Shown: positions 9,080 to 17,338 of the stretch, in pieces
Layout of the letters: each line of letters opens with the position of its first letter
Position numbering within the stretch: position 1 is the first letter of the stretch
Assembly (NCBI RefSeq): GCF_000013365.1
Contig: NC_007778.1
Location: 3,844,001-3,908,000, forward strand
DNA from: Rhodopseudomonas palustris HaA2
Lineage (GTDB): Bacteria > Pseudomonadota > Alphaproteobacteria > Rhizobiales > Xanthobacteraceae
Reading direction: 5' to 3'
DNA: 64,000 nt
Position numbers and translations under genes: made by a program
The notes under the pieces: model-generated
What the model was told of the DNA's origin: nothing
The model's database searches: none
Seen by the model: the letters and a program-made list of their open reading frames with translations, nothing else

Positions 9080-11155
9080 ATGACGTCGAACAAGCGCAGC
9101 CTCGGCAAACGCCTCGGTCTGATCGCGGCCTTTGCTGTCGTCGCGATCGGCGGCGCCGCGGCCTGGATCGTGCAACCGCCGCCGATCGAGCGCAACGACC
9201 CGGGTTTCGGCGCCAATGTCGATCCCGCGCTGATCGCGCGCGGTGAATATGTCGCGCGGCTGGGCGACTGCGTCGCCTGCCACACCGCCGAGGGCGGACC
9301 TCTGATGGCTGGCGGCCGGGCGCTCGAGACGCCGTTCGGCAAGGTGTACTCGACCAATGTGACGCCCGATCCGAAAACCGGCATCGGGCAATGGTCGTTC
9401 GGCGCGTTCGATCGCGCGATGCGCAAGGGCGTCTCGGCGGACGGTCACAATCTCTATCCGGCGATGCCCTACCCGTCTTACGCCAAGATGACGGACGACG
9501 ACATGAAGGCGCTGTGGGCCTATCTCCTCAAGGGCCTCGCGCCGGTCGAGAAGGCCAATCTCCCGCTCGAGATGCAGTTTCCGTTCAACATGCGCATCGC
9601 GCTCGCCGCCTGGAATTTCGCCTTCCTGGATGCGACGCCGTTCAAGGCCGAGCCTGCGAAGGATGCTGTGTGGAATCGCGGCGCGTATCTCGTCCAGGGT
9701 CTCGGCCATTGCGGCGCCTGTCACACGCCGCGCGGCATCGGTTTCCAGGAAAAGGCGATGAGCGACGCCGGACCGGCGGGCCATTTCTATCTCGCCGGCG
9801 CCAAGGTCGAAAACTGGAATGCGATCGAGCTACGCGATTTGTGGACCGTCGAGGACACCGTCCTGTTGCTGAAGACCGGCCAGAACCGCTTCGCCACCGC
9901 GTCCGGCAGCATGACCGATGTCATCCTGCATTCGACGCAGGGACTCTCCGACCAGGACCTGACGGCGATCGCGACCTATCTCAAGGCGCTGCCGTCCGAC
10001 CGGCCGAAGGCCGAGCCACGGATCGCATCGACCGAGGCGCCTGCGGCCACCTTCACCACCCGCGGCGGGCTCGGCTACGCACAGTTCTGCACCGACTGTC
10101 ACCGGGCCGACGGCGCCGGCGTGAAGGGCATCTTCCCGCCGCTCGCGGGCAATCCCACCGTCACTTCGAAAGACCCGGCGACGCTGGTGCATATCGCGCT
10201 GACCGGCTGGAAGACCACCGCGACCGCCGCCCATCCGAGGGTCTGGACGATGCCGGCCTTCGCCCGCCTCGCCGATCGCGAGATCGCCGAGATCCTGTCC
10301 TTCGTGCGCGAGAGCTGGGGCGAAGGCGCCCGCGCCGTCAGCGAGGCCGAGGTCGCCGCGGCGCGTGCCGCGCTCGATCCGAAGATCGACAAGTCGCTGT
10401 TCGAGACGCCACGTCTCGCCGATCTGCTGGCGCAGCCCAACGCGCCGCAACTGGTCCGCGGCATGCGGCTCAACGCCGAAACCCGCACGCTGTTGCCGAA
10501 CCATGTCGGCGATGAACTCAACTGCGCCTCGTGCCATCTCAACGCCGGAACGGTCGCGGACGGCAGCCCCTATGTCGGCGTCTCCGCGTTCTTCCCCAGT
10601 TACGCGCCGCGCGCCGGTCGCGAGATCACGCTGGAGGACCGCATCAACGGCTGCTTCCTGCGCTCGATGAACGGCAAGCCGCTGCCGGTCGACGGCCCCG
10701 ACATGCAGGCGATGGTCGCCTATTTCAACTGGATGAAAGGCGCGACCAAGCCGTCCGACAAAGTGGCCGGACGCGGCGTCGGCAAGGTCGACACGACGTT
10801 GAAGCCCGATCCGGACAACGGCAAGGCGATCTACGTGGCGCAATGCGTGGCCTGCCACGGCCAGAACGGCGAAGGCCTGAAAGACGCAGCCGGCCGGCTG
10901 GTCTATCCCCCGCTGTGGGGCGAGCACTCGTTCAACATCGGCGCCGGCATGGCGCGCACCTACACCGCCGCCGCCTTCGTCAAGCGCAACATGCCGATCG
11001 GCACCCACGAAAAATTCCCGCTGGGACAAGGCAGTCTGACCGATCAGGAGGCGATCGACGTCGCGGAGTACTTCACCCACATGGAGCGGCCGGACTTCGC
11101 TCCAAAGGTCAAGGACTGGCCGAAGGGCAACAAGCCGAAGGACGCCCGCTACTGA
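9080..11155 (+). CDS. Five-haem c-type cytochrome, fusion of ADH-type tri-haem and TsdA-like di-haem modules
   Basis: 691-residue membrane-anchored or exported cytochrome. One hydrophobic helix lies at about 11-30. Five CXXCH haem sites are visible: Cys64-His68, Cys211-His215, Cys337-His341, Cys482-His486 and Cys589-His593. Residues 45-420 follow the plan of the tri-haem subunit of alcohol/gluconate dehydrogenases, which passes electrons to quinone or oxidase. Residues 440-680 look like a di-haem thiosulfate dehydrogenase (TsdA). Here RINGCFLRSMNGKPL holds Cys525, the position where TsdA has its unusual haem-ligating cysteine. No dehydrogenase subunit is adjacent. The combination suggests periplasmic oxidation of a small sulfur compound or an electron hub; the substrate is unproven. 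Confidence 0.85.
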   Translation: MTSNKRSLGKRLGLIAAFAVVAIGGAAAWIVQPPPIERNDPGFGANVDPALIARGEYVARLGDCVACHTAEGGPLMAGGRALETPFGKVYSTNVTPDPKTGIGQWSFGAFDRAMRKGVSADGHNLYPAMPYPSYAKMTDDDMKALWAYLLKGLAPVEKANLPLEMQFPFNMRIALAAWNFAFLDATPFKAEPAKDAVWNRGAYLVQGLGHCGACHTPRGIGFQEKAMSDAGPAGHFYLAGAKVENWNAIELRDLWTVEDTVLLLKTGQNRFATASGSMTDVILHSTQGLSDQDLTAIATYLKALPSDRPKAEPRIASTEAPAATFTTRGGLGYAQFCTDCHRADGAGVKGIFPPLAGNPTVTSKDPATLVHIALTGWKTTATAAHPRVWTMPAFARLADREIAEILSFVRESWGEGARAVSEAEVAAARAALDPKIDKSLFETPRLADLLAQPNAPQLVRGMRLNAETRTLLPNHVGDELNCASCHLNAGTVADGSPYVGVSAFFPSYAPRAGREITLEDRINGCFLRSMNGKPLPVDGPDMQAMVAYFNWMKGATKPSDKVAGRGVGKVDTTLKPDPDNGKAIYVAQCVACHGQNGEGLKDAAGRLVYPPLWGEHSFNIGAGMARTYTAAAFVKRNMPIGTHEKFPLGQGSLTDQEAIDVAEYFTHMERPDFAPKVKDWPKGNKPKDARY

Positions 11156-11186
11156 GCTGTCCGAATCGCGGATCGCTCGGGTCTGA

Positions 11187-11208
11187 CAGGAGCCCGGCGC
11201 GGCTCCTG
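11187..11208. terminator. Hairpin between converging cytochrome and cimA genes
   Basis: Perfect 8-bp stem CAGGAGCC / GGCTCCTG around a 6-base loop, lying between the stop codons of the two converging genes. It has no T-run on either strand, so it may be a weak bidirectional terminator or only a stabilising 3' stem. Confidence 0.4.
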
Positions 11209-11209
11209 C

Positions 11210-12808
11210 TCACACCGGGGCTTTCGACTTCACAAGCTTGTAGACCACCGAATCCATCAGCGCCTGAAACGACGCGTCGATGATGTTCGGCGACACGCCG
11301 ATCGTGGTCCAGCGCTCGCCGAGTTCGTCCTCGCTCTCGATCAGCACGCGCGTCACCGCCTCGGTGCCGCCATTGAGGATACGGACGCGGTAGTCGACCA
11401 GCTTCAGGCCCTCGATGTATTTCTGATACTTGCCGAGGTCCTTGCGCAGCGCGACGTCGAGCGCGTTGACCGGGCCATTGCCCTCGGCGGCCGAGATCAG
11501 CGTTTCGCCGTCAACCACGACCTTGACCACCGCCATCGCCACCGTGACGCGCTGGCCGTGCGAATTGTAGCGCTGCTCGACATTCACGTCGAACTGCTCG
11601 ACATGGAAGAATTCCGGCACCTGCCCGAGCGTGCTGCGCGCCAGCAGATCGAACGACGCGTTGGCGGACTCGTAGGCGTAGCCCGCCGCCTCGCGCTCCT
11701 TCATCTTCTCGATCAGCCGGCCGAGTTTCGGATCGTTGCGGTCGAACTCGATGGTGGTGCGCGACAGCTCCGCGACCACATTCGACTTGCCGGCCTGATC
11801 CGACACAAGCACCTTGCGGTGGTTGCCGACGGATTCGGGCGTGACGTGCTCGTAAGTGTGCGGGTCCTTCATCACCGCCGAGGCATGGATGCCCGTCTTG
11901 GTGACGAAGGCGCTGCCGCCGACGTAAGGCGCGTGCGGATTGGGCGCGCGGTCCAGGATATTGTCGAGCGCGCGCGACACCTGCACCAGCGTGGCCAGCT
12001 TGTCGTCGGAGACGCCGATCTCGAACTTGTCGGCGAATTCCTTCTTCAGCTTCAGCGTCGGGATCATCGACACCAGATTGGCGTTGCCGCAGCGCTCGCC
12101 GAGTCCGTTCAGCGTGCCCTGGATCTGCCGCGCGCCGGCGCGCACCGCGGCGAACGACACCGCCACCGCCTGCTCGGTGTCGTTATGGGCGTGGATGCCG
12201 ACATGGCTGCCGGGGATGTGTTTGACCACCTCGCCGACGATCGCCTCGACCTCGTCCGGCATGGTGCCGCCATTGGTGTCGCACAAGACCACCCAGCGCG
12301 CGCCGGACTCGTAGGCCGCCTTGGCGCAGTCCAGCGCGAACGCCGGGTTCTCCTTGTAACCGTCGAAGAAATGCTCGCAATCGACCAGCACTTCGCGGCT
12401 GCGCTCCCTGGCGATCGCGACGCTGTCGCGGATCGAGGCGATGTTCTCGTCGTTGGTGGTCTCGAGCGCGACGCGGACCTGATATTCCGACGATTTGGCG
12501 ACGTAGCAGATCGCATCCGCCTTGGCGTCGAGCAGCAGCGCGACTCCGGGATCGTTCGAGGCCGAGCGGCCCGGGCGTCGCGTCATGCCGAAGGCGGCGA
12601 AGGTCGCGCGCTCGAGCTTCTGCTCGGTGGCGAAGAACTCGGTGTCGAGCGGATTGGCGCCCGGATAGCCGCCCTCGACATAGTCGATGCCGAGGTCGTC
12701 GAGCAGGCCGGCGATCAACCGCTTGTCGTGCAGCGTGAAGTCGACGCCGTTGGTCTGCGCGCCGTCGCGCAGCGTGGTGTCGTAGAGATACAGTCGTTCC
12801 CGACTCAT
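11210..12808 (-). CDS. cimA: (R)-citramalate synthase
   Basis: 532-residue enzyme of the LeuA/HMG-lyase family that condenses acetyl-CoA with pyruvate to citramalate, the pyruvate route to isoleucine. The TIM barrel (about 1-270) starts with LYLYDTTLRDGAQTNG, which holds the catalytic Arg-Asp. The metal-binding HIHAHND-type segment appears as VGIHAHNDTEQAV. The C-terminal regulatory domain (about 390-520) is the LeuA-dimer type, which in relatives binds isoleucine. The length and GAQTNG signature favour CimA over LeuA or homocitrate synthase. The start ATG at 12808 overlaps the stop of the GNAT gene (ATGA), so translation is coupled. The longer frame to 12871 lies inside the GNAT gene and is rejected. 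Confidence 0.9.
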   Translation of the reverse strand: MSRERLYLYDTTLRDGAQTNGVDFTLHDKRLIAGLLDDLGIDYVEGGYPGANPLDTEFFATEQKLERATFAAFGMTRRPGRSASNDPGVALLLDAKADAICYVAKSSEYQVRVALETTNDENIASIRDSVAIARERSREVLVDCEHFFDGYKENPAFALDCAKAAYESGARWVVLCDTNGGTMPDEVEAIVGEVVKHIPGSHVGIHAHNDTEQAVAVSFAAVRAGARQIQGTLNGLGERCGNANLVSMIPTLKLKKEFADKFEIGVSDDKLATLVQVSRALDNILDRAPNPHAPYVGGSAFVTKTGIHASAVMKDPHTYEHVTPESVGNHRKVLVSDQAGKSNVVAELSRTTIEFDRNDPKLGRLIEKMKEREAAGYAYESANASFDLLARSTLGQVPEFFHVEQFDVNVEQRYNSHGQRVTVAMAVVKVVVDGETLISAAEGNGPVNALDVALRKDLGKYQKYIEGLKLVDYRVRILNGGTEAVTRVLIESEDELGERWTTIGVSPNIIDASFQALMDSVVYKLVKSKAPV

Positions 12809-13314
12809 TGGTCTGCTCCCGGCGCCGCGGGTTCCGCGAGCGTCTTTTTCATCGAGGTGTTGGCGAGCCATTCGCCGTTGATCGTGACGGTGTTGCGCTG
12901 GGTCGCGACATAGCCGCGCTTGGCGAAGAATTCGGCGGCGTTGTCGCTGGCGTCCACCGTCAGCGCCTGTGCGCCGCGGGCGCCGGCGAGCTTTTCCAGC
13001 GCGTCGATTAGCGTCGCGCCGACGCGCTGGCCGACGAAATCCGGATGCACGAACAGCATGTCGATATGCCCCGCTCCCTCGAGCGACGCGAAGCCGACCG
13101 GCGCGCCGCCCAGCGTCGCGATCAGCGTGAGCTGCGCGGCGAGCTTCGCACCGAATTTTTCGTCGTCGTCGGCGGCGGAGGCCCAGGCTTCCTGCTGCGC
13201 CTCGCTGTAGTCGTCGGACGTAAGCTGCTCGATCGACGCCACGAAGATCGAAGCCGCGATCTCGGCATCCTCGGGCAGATACGGCCGCAGCGCCGGTTTC
13301 GGATTAACGTTCAT
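12805..13314 (-). CDS. GNAT-family N-acetyltransferase
   Basis: 169-residue acyl-CoA-dependent acyltransferase. The core GNAT fold is seen as beta-4 (HIDMLFVHPDFVGQRVG) with the acetyl-CoA pyrophosphate loop GQRVGATLIDAL, then ALTVDASDNAAEFFAKRGY, the usual C-terminal strand with the Tyr. The ATG at 13314 is preferred; a GTG lies one codon upstream. The stop overlaps the cimA start by 4 bases, and the start lies 3 bases after the stop of the small membrane protein gene, so all three are probably one operon. The acceptor substrate is not predictable from sequence. Confidence 0.82.
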   Translation of the reverse strand: MNVNPKPALRPYLPEDAEIAASIFVASIEQLTSDDYSEAQQEAWASAADDDEKFGAKLAAQLTLIATLGGAPVGFASLEGAGHIDMLFVHPDFVGQRVGATLIDALEKLAGARGAQALTVDASDNAAEFFAKRGYVATQRNTVTINGEWLANTSMKKTLAEPAAPGADQ

Positions 13315-13317
13315 CAC

Positions 13318-13449
13318 TCACCAGAAATTGTACAGCTTCAACACCAGCGCCGTCGCCCCGGCCAGCAGCGCGATCTTGATCGCGATGTAGTACAGCCAGT
13401 GCTTCGGAAACGGCGTGTCGGGGCGATGCGAGGGTTGTGGGTCGGTCAT
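13318..13449 (-). CDS. Small single-pass membrane protein (43 aa)
   Basis: 43 residues beginning MTDPQPSHRPDTPF and ending in one hydrophobic helix (about 20-40, YYIAIKIALLAGATALVL). Its stop lies directly before the GNAT start, which supports a real coupled gene. It is Pro-rich at the cytoplasmic end and has no cysteine or metal motif. No function can be assigned. The same frame is open to 13533, but that part runs into the dispersed repeat. Confidence 0.6.
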   Translation of the reverse strand: MTDPQPSHRPDTPFPKHWLYYIAIKIALLAGATALVLKLYNFW

Positions 13450-13488
13450 TGGATGATCCTCATTGGCTGATTGCAGATGGCCACAGCC

Positions 13489-13630
13489 GTCATCCTGAGG
13501 TGCGCGCCCGCGGCGCGGAAGCGCGGTGGGCAAGCCTCGAAGGATGACATTCCGGGCGCGGCGGATCGGGCATTGTCCCTGCAGCCCATCCTTCGAGGCG
13601 CGCGCAACCGCGCGCGCACCTCAGGATGAC
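13489..13630. repeat. Dispersed palindromic repeat, family A (copy 1)
   Basis: Ends are inverted: GTCATCCTGAGGTGCGCGC at the left, and GCGCGCACCTCAGGATGAC at the right. An inner inverted pair, CCTCGAAGGATG and CATCCTTCGAGG, is also present. A second copy of the same plan lies at 32925-33043. It sits between cysS and the small membrane protein gene. The structure suits a REP/RUP-type element mobilised in trans; it contains no gene. Confidence 0.8.
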
Positions 13631-13648
13631 GCAGCGGCGTGGCGCCGC

Positions 13649-15130
13649 TCATCGCGCGATCTCCCAGGTCGTCACCGGCTTGCCGTCGGCGTCCTTGCCG
13701 TCCTTGATCGCGATGCCCATCGCGGCGAGCTCGTCGCGGATGCGATCGGATTCCTTGAAATCTTTTCGCGCGCGGGCGGCGGTTCGGGCGTCGATCCGTT
13801 CTTCAATCTCGCTCTTGCTCAAGGGCTTTGCGAGTACTTCCACTGTTCCGACGGCCGCCTCGGCGTGCGCAGGGGGAAGATTAATCCGAACTCCAACAGG
13901 GCGACGCGCCAAAACCGATTCCGCATTCGAGAATCCAAGAAAGTTCATCGTCGCAAGAAGCTCAGCAAACTTCTTATCTTTACGCAGGCTGTGCATGAAT
14001 GCGATGGCACTCGATATGTTGAGATCATCAGCCAAACAGTCGATGAATTCTCCCGGCAGTTGCTGTGCCGGCCCGACGTCACCAATGTCGCGATACCAAT
14101 CCCAAAGAACCTTATGACCCTCGTCGAGCGCCTTCACGGTCCAGTCGATCGGTGAGCGGTAGTGAGTTTTAATCATCGCAAATCGAAGAATCTCACCAAC
14201 CCAACTATCTCCCCCGAATTTCTCCGTCGCCAGCAACTCCCTGATCGTGATGAAGTTGCCCAGGCTCTTCGACATCTTCTCGCCTTCGACCTGTAGGAAG
14301 CCGTTGTGCATCCAGGTCTGGGCCATGCGGTCGGTCTGGAAGGCGCAGCAGCTTTGCGCGACTTCGTTTTCGTGATGCGGAAACACCAGGTCGATGCCGC
14401 CGCCGTGGATGTCGAAGGTCTCGCCGAGATGCTTCCACGACATCGCCGAGCATTCGATGTGCCAGCCGGGACGTCCTTCCATCGTGATGCCGGCCGGCGA
14501 CGGCCAGGACGGCTCGCCGGGCTTCGACGGCTTCCACAGCACGAAGTCGGTGGCGTCGCGCTTGTAGGGGGCGACGTCGACGCGGGCGCCGGCGATCATC
14601 TCGTCGAGCGAGCGGTTGGCCAGCGCGCCGTAGCGCGGCAGCACGCTGTTCGCAGCGTTCATCGCCGCCGGCGAGAACAGCACGTGGTCCGCGGCGACAT
14701 AGGCGAAGCCGCCGGCGACCAGCCGGTCGATGATGGTGCGCATCTCGCCGATGTGTTCGGTCGCGCGCGGCTCGACGGTCGGCCGCAGGCAGCCCAACGC
14801 ATCGACGTCGTCGTGGAATTGCCGCTCGGTCTGCTCGGTGACCTTGCGGATCGCCTCGTTCAGCGGCAGGCCGGGATAGTCACGCGCGGCGCGGTCGTTG
14901 ATCTTGTCGTCGACGTCGGTGATGTTGCGGACGTAGGTGACGTGGTTTTCGCCGTAGAGATGCCGCAGCAGCCGGAACAGCACGTCGAACACGATGACCG
15001 GCCGGGCATTGCCGATATGGGCGAAGTCGTAGACCGTCGGCCCGCAGACATACATCCGCACGTTCGACGGATCGATCGGCGCGAAGGCGCGCTTCTCTTT
15101 GGTCAGCGTGTCGTAGAGGCGCAAAGCCAT
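13649..15130 (-). CDS. cysS: Cysteinyl-tRNA synthetase
   Basis: 493-residue class I synthetase charging tRNA-Cys, cytoplasmic. The HIGN-type signature HIGNARP is at 38-44 and KMSKS at 285-289. Zn ligands are Cys29, Cys227 and the PHHENE segment at 251-256. The first part (to about residue 298) and the last 55 residues have the GC-rich codon use of the neighbourhood. The section between (about 298-437, bases 13820-14235) is clearly poorer in GC and uses many A/T-ending codons. The frame is intact and the helical anticodon-recognition domain appears complete, so the gene is probably functional but mosaic. Confidence 0.95.
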   Translation of the reverse strand: MALRLYDTLTKEKRAFAPIDPSNVRMYVCGPTVYDFAHIGNARPVIVFDVLFRLLRHLYGENHVTYVRNITDVDDKINDRAARDYPGLPLNEAIRKVTEQTERQFHDDVDALGCLRPTVEPRATEHIGEMRTIIDRLVAGGFAYVAADHVLFSPAAMNAANSVLPRYGALANRSLDEMIAGARVDVAPYKRDATDFVLWKPSKPGEPSWPSPAGITMEGRPGWHIECSAMSWKHLGETFDIHGGGIDLVFPHHENEVAQSCCAFQTDRMAQTWMHNGFLQVEGEKMSKSLGNFITIRELLATEKFGGDSWVGEILRFAMIKTHYRSPIDWTVKALDEGHKVLWDWYRDIGDVGPAQQLPGEFIDCLADDLNISSAIAFMHSLRKDKKFAELLATMNFLGFSNAESVLARRPVGVRINLPPAHAEAAVGTVEVLAKPLSKSEIEERIDARTAARARKDFKESDRIRDELAAMGIAIKDGKDADGKPVTTWEIAR

Positions 15131-15439
15131 GGATTCCCGTCCCCTGCGGCCGGGCGTCCAGTGATCTCATGAGAGAAAAGACGGCCTCAGCCAGCGTTGA
15201 GCTAGCTCGTAATCTCGCGGCAGATGCCACAAATCGAGAAAAGACCGTTCATCGCCGCACCATGGCCAGCCGCCGGAACGGCGTCAAGCCCGTCGAAGGC
15301 CTGAAGGGCCCTCCGCGGCCGATTTGCCCCCGGATCGGCGCCACAGCCGCGCGGGCGCTGGTTCCTGCCCATAGTTAACCAATCTTTACCCTATCTCGGC
15401 TATGGATCGGGCGCTGACGCCCTCAAATACCGGTGTCCC
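15131..15439. other. Intergenic region between divergent cysS and small exported protein gene
   Basis: 309 bases with no convincing gene. The part next to the exported protein is AT-richer and contains a CtrA-like site (15375-15389). The rest shows no repeat or hairpin that stands out. It should hold the promoters of both genes. Confidence 0.5.
15375..15389 (+). promoter_or_regulatory. CtrA-like site (TTAA-N7-TTAC)
   Basis: TTAACCAATCTTTAC matches the alphaproteobacterial CtrA consensus TTAA-N7-TTAA with one mismatch. It lies 51 bases before the start of the exported protein gene, a position suited to control of its promoter. Binding is inferred only. Confidence 0.45.
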
Positions 15440-15748
15440 ATGAAGCTGATTCCGACCCTTGTCGCCTGTGTCGCGCTGCTGTCCGCGTCCGCCGCCGTGG
15501 CCGACAGCCGCGTCTTCATCATCGCCAACCAGCCGGACGACAGCGGCATCGACCAGTGCCTGGCCAGAAGCGAACGTTGCGGCGCCAACGCCGCGCTTGC
15601 TTATTGCAAGGCGCGGGATTTCGTCCAGGCGACCGCCTATCGCCGGGTCGACCCGGACGAAGTGACCGGCGCGGTGCCGAAGACCGTCGGTGCCGCCTGC
15701 ATGCGGGGCGGCTGCGACGAATATGTCGCCATCACCTGCCAGCGCTAG
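15440..15748 (+). CDS. Small exported cysteine-rich protein
   Basis: 102 residues with a clear signal peptide (MKLIPTLVACVALLSASAAVA, predicted cut near residue 21). The mature part of about 80 residues contains six cysteines, which would fit three disulfides in the periplasm. No known domain is recognised. A CtrA-like box lies upstream, which could couple expression to the cell cycle. The next gene on the same strand, also exported, starts 187 bases downstream, probably with its own promoter. Confidence 0.7.
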   Translation: MKLIPTLVACVALLSASAAVADSRVFIIANQPDDSGIDQCLARSERCGANAALAYCKARDFVQATAYRRVDPDEVTGAVPKTVGAACMRGGCDEYVAITCQR

Positions 15749-15935
15749 GCTGCGTGAAATCGCCTGTGGCTCCGCCACAGAGACGCCCCGGAAACGACGT
15801 GACGATGCCGCGAGAAGCCGTTAAGAGGTGCTTTACCGTCGCGGCTTCAACGGATTGCCCGACGGATTCGATCGCGCGGGTTTGCTGAGACGGTTCGGCG
15901 GATCGCCGATGTCACCATCCGCTCGGAATCCCTGA

Positions 15936-17087
15936 ATGCCGGATCTGTTCGAGACCGCGAAGTGCTCCCGCCGCCGCCTGCCGGCCGGCGCCGTGCCGTT
16001 CGCCGCTGCGCTGCTCGTGATGGTCACGCTCGGCTCCGGCGCGCATGCGCAGCAGGGCTATCCGCCGCCCGGCGGCGCGCCGCAGGGCGCGGTCAATCCG
16101 GTCTGCCCGCGGCTCGAAGCCCAACTCGCCTCGATCGACCGCGGTGGCGGAGATCCCGCCCGCGCCGAGCAGATCCGCCGCTACGAGGACGCCGTCAACC
16201 GCCAGCAGGGCGAGCTCGACCGCGTCACCATGCAGGCCAAGCGGATGGGCTGCGACAGCTCCGGCTTCTTCTCGCTGTTCAACGGCCAGTCGGCGCAATG
16301 CGGCCCGGTCAACAATCAGATCCAGCAGATGCGCGGCAATCTCGACCAGATGACCTCGGGCCTCGAGCGGTTGCGCTCCGGCGGCCCGGGCGGCGGCGAC
16401 CGCGACAATCAGCGCCGCTCGGTGCTGATCGCGCTGGCGCAGAACAATTGCGGCCCGCAATACGCCGCGGCCGCGCAGCAAGGCAGCGGCAATTTCCTCG
16501 ACAATCTGTTCCGCGGCAACTCGCCGAACGCCCCCGGCGCGCCGCTGCCGGATTTCAACACCGACTCCGGCACCTTCCGCACCGTCTGCGTCCGCACCTG
16601 CGACGGTTACTACTTCCCGATCTCCTTCGCGACCGTGCCGGGACGTTTCGCCGACGACGAGAAGACCTGCAAGAGCCTGTGCCCGGCGTCCGACGCAGCG
16701 CTCTACGCCTATCGCAATCCCGGCCAGGATATGAACTCGGCGGTGTCGATCAACGGCCAGCCCTACACCTCGCTGCCGGCGGCGTTTCGTTATCGCCAGG
16801 AATTCAACCCGGCCTGCGCGTGCAAGGCGGCGAACCAGAGTTGGGCCGACGCGCTGAAAGGCGTCGACGACAAGGCCTCGCTCGAACACGGCGATATCAT
16901 CGTGACCGAGGAGAGCGCCAAGCGGATGGCGCTGCCGCCGGCACAACGCGCGGCCGCGCGCAAGGGCAACACCACAGCGCCCGCAGCCGCCGCTGCAAAC
17001 GGCGCCGCCAAACCGCCGGCGACCACCGGCGCGTCCGATCCCAACACGATCCGCTCGGTCGGCCCAACCTTCATCCCGACGCGGTAA
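15936..17087 (+). CDS. DUF2865 exported protein
   Basis: 383-residue secreted or periplasmic protein. The signal segment is at about 20-38 (FAAALLVMVTLGSGAHA). A Gln/Asp-rich, coiled-coil-like region (about 55-130) has paired cysteines. The DUF2865 core (about 205-305) contains TVCVRTCDGYYFPISFATVP and later CKSLCPASDAALY, with Cys pairs probably forming disulfides. The tail is low-complexity Ala/Pro. DUF2865 is frequent in Rhizobiales and has no assigned function. The ATG at 15936 gives a complete signal peptide. Confidence 0.8.
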   Translation: MPDLFETAKCSRRRLPAGAVPFAAALLVMVTLGSGAHAQQGYPPPGGAPQGAVNPVCPRLEAQLASIDRGGGDPARAEQIRRYEDAVNRQQGELDRVTMQAKRMGCDSSGFFSLFNGQSAQCGPVNNQIQQMRGNLDQMTSGLERLRSGGPGGGDRDNQRRSVLIALAQNNCGPQYAAAAQQGSGNFLDNLFRGNSPNAPGAPLPDFNTDSGTFRTVCVRTCDGYYFPISFATVPGRFADDEKTCKSLCPASDAALYAYRNPGQDMNSAVSINGQPYTSLPAAFRYRQEFNPACACKAANQSWADALKGVDDKASLEHGDIIVTEESAKRMALPPAQRAAARKGNTTAPAAAAANGAAKPPATTGASDPNTIRSVGPTFIPTR

Positions 17088-17233
17088 CCGCTCAGCGGAG
17101 GCGCGCACAGGGCCGATTTGCTTGCGGCAAACCTGTGACAAACCGTGGGCGAAATGTGGCGACAGCGTCTGCGCGTCGGCGATGCATTCTGGGCACCGAC
17201 AACAGTCTCCAGATACCGCCATCGCCGACGGCG

Positions 17234-17244
17234 CCCCCCCCCCC
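17234..17244 (+). repeat. Homopolymeric C11 tract
   Basis: Eleven consecutive C residues, 94 bases before the start of the FAD-oxidoreductase gene and outside any called gene. Tracts of this length are prone to slippage, which could alter promoter spacing. Confidence 0.7.
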
Positions 17245-17338
17245 GCCCGACCCGCATAGCCCATCCGAGCCATAGCCGGCGGCGCATCGGCCATCCTAGC
17301 CTTGCAGCTTCTCTGGCAAGTCGGATGGAGCTACAGGC

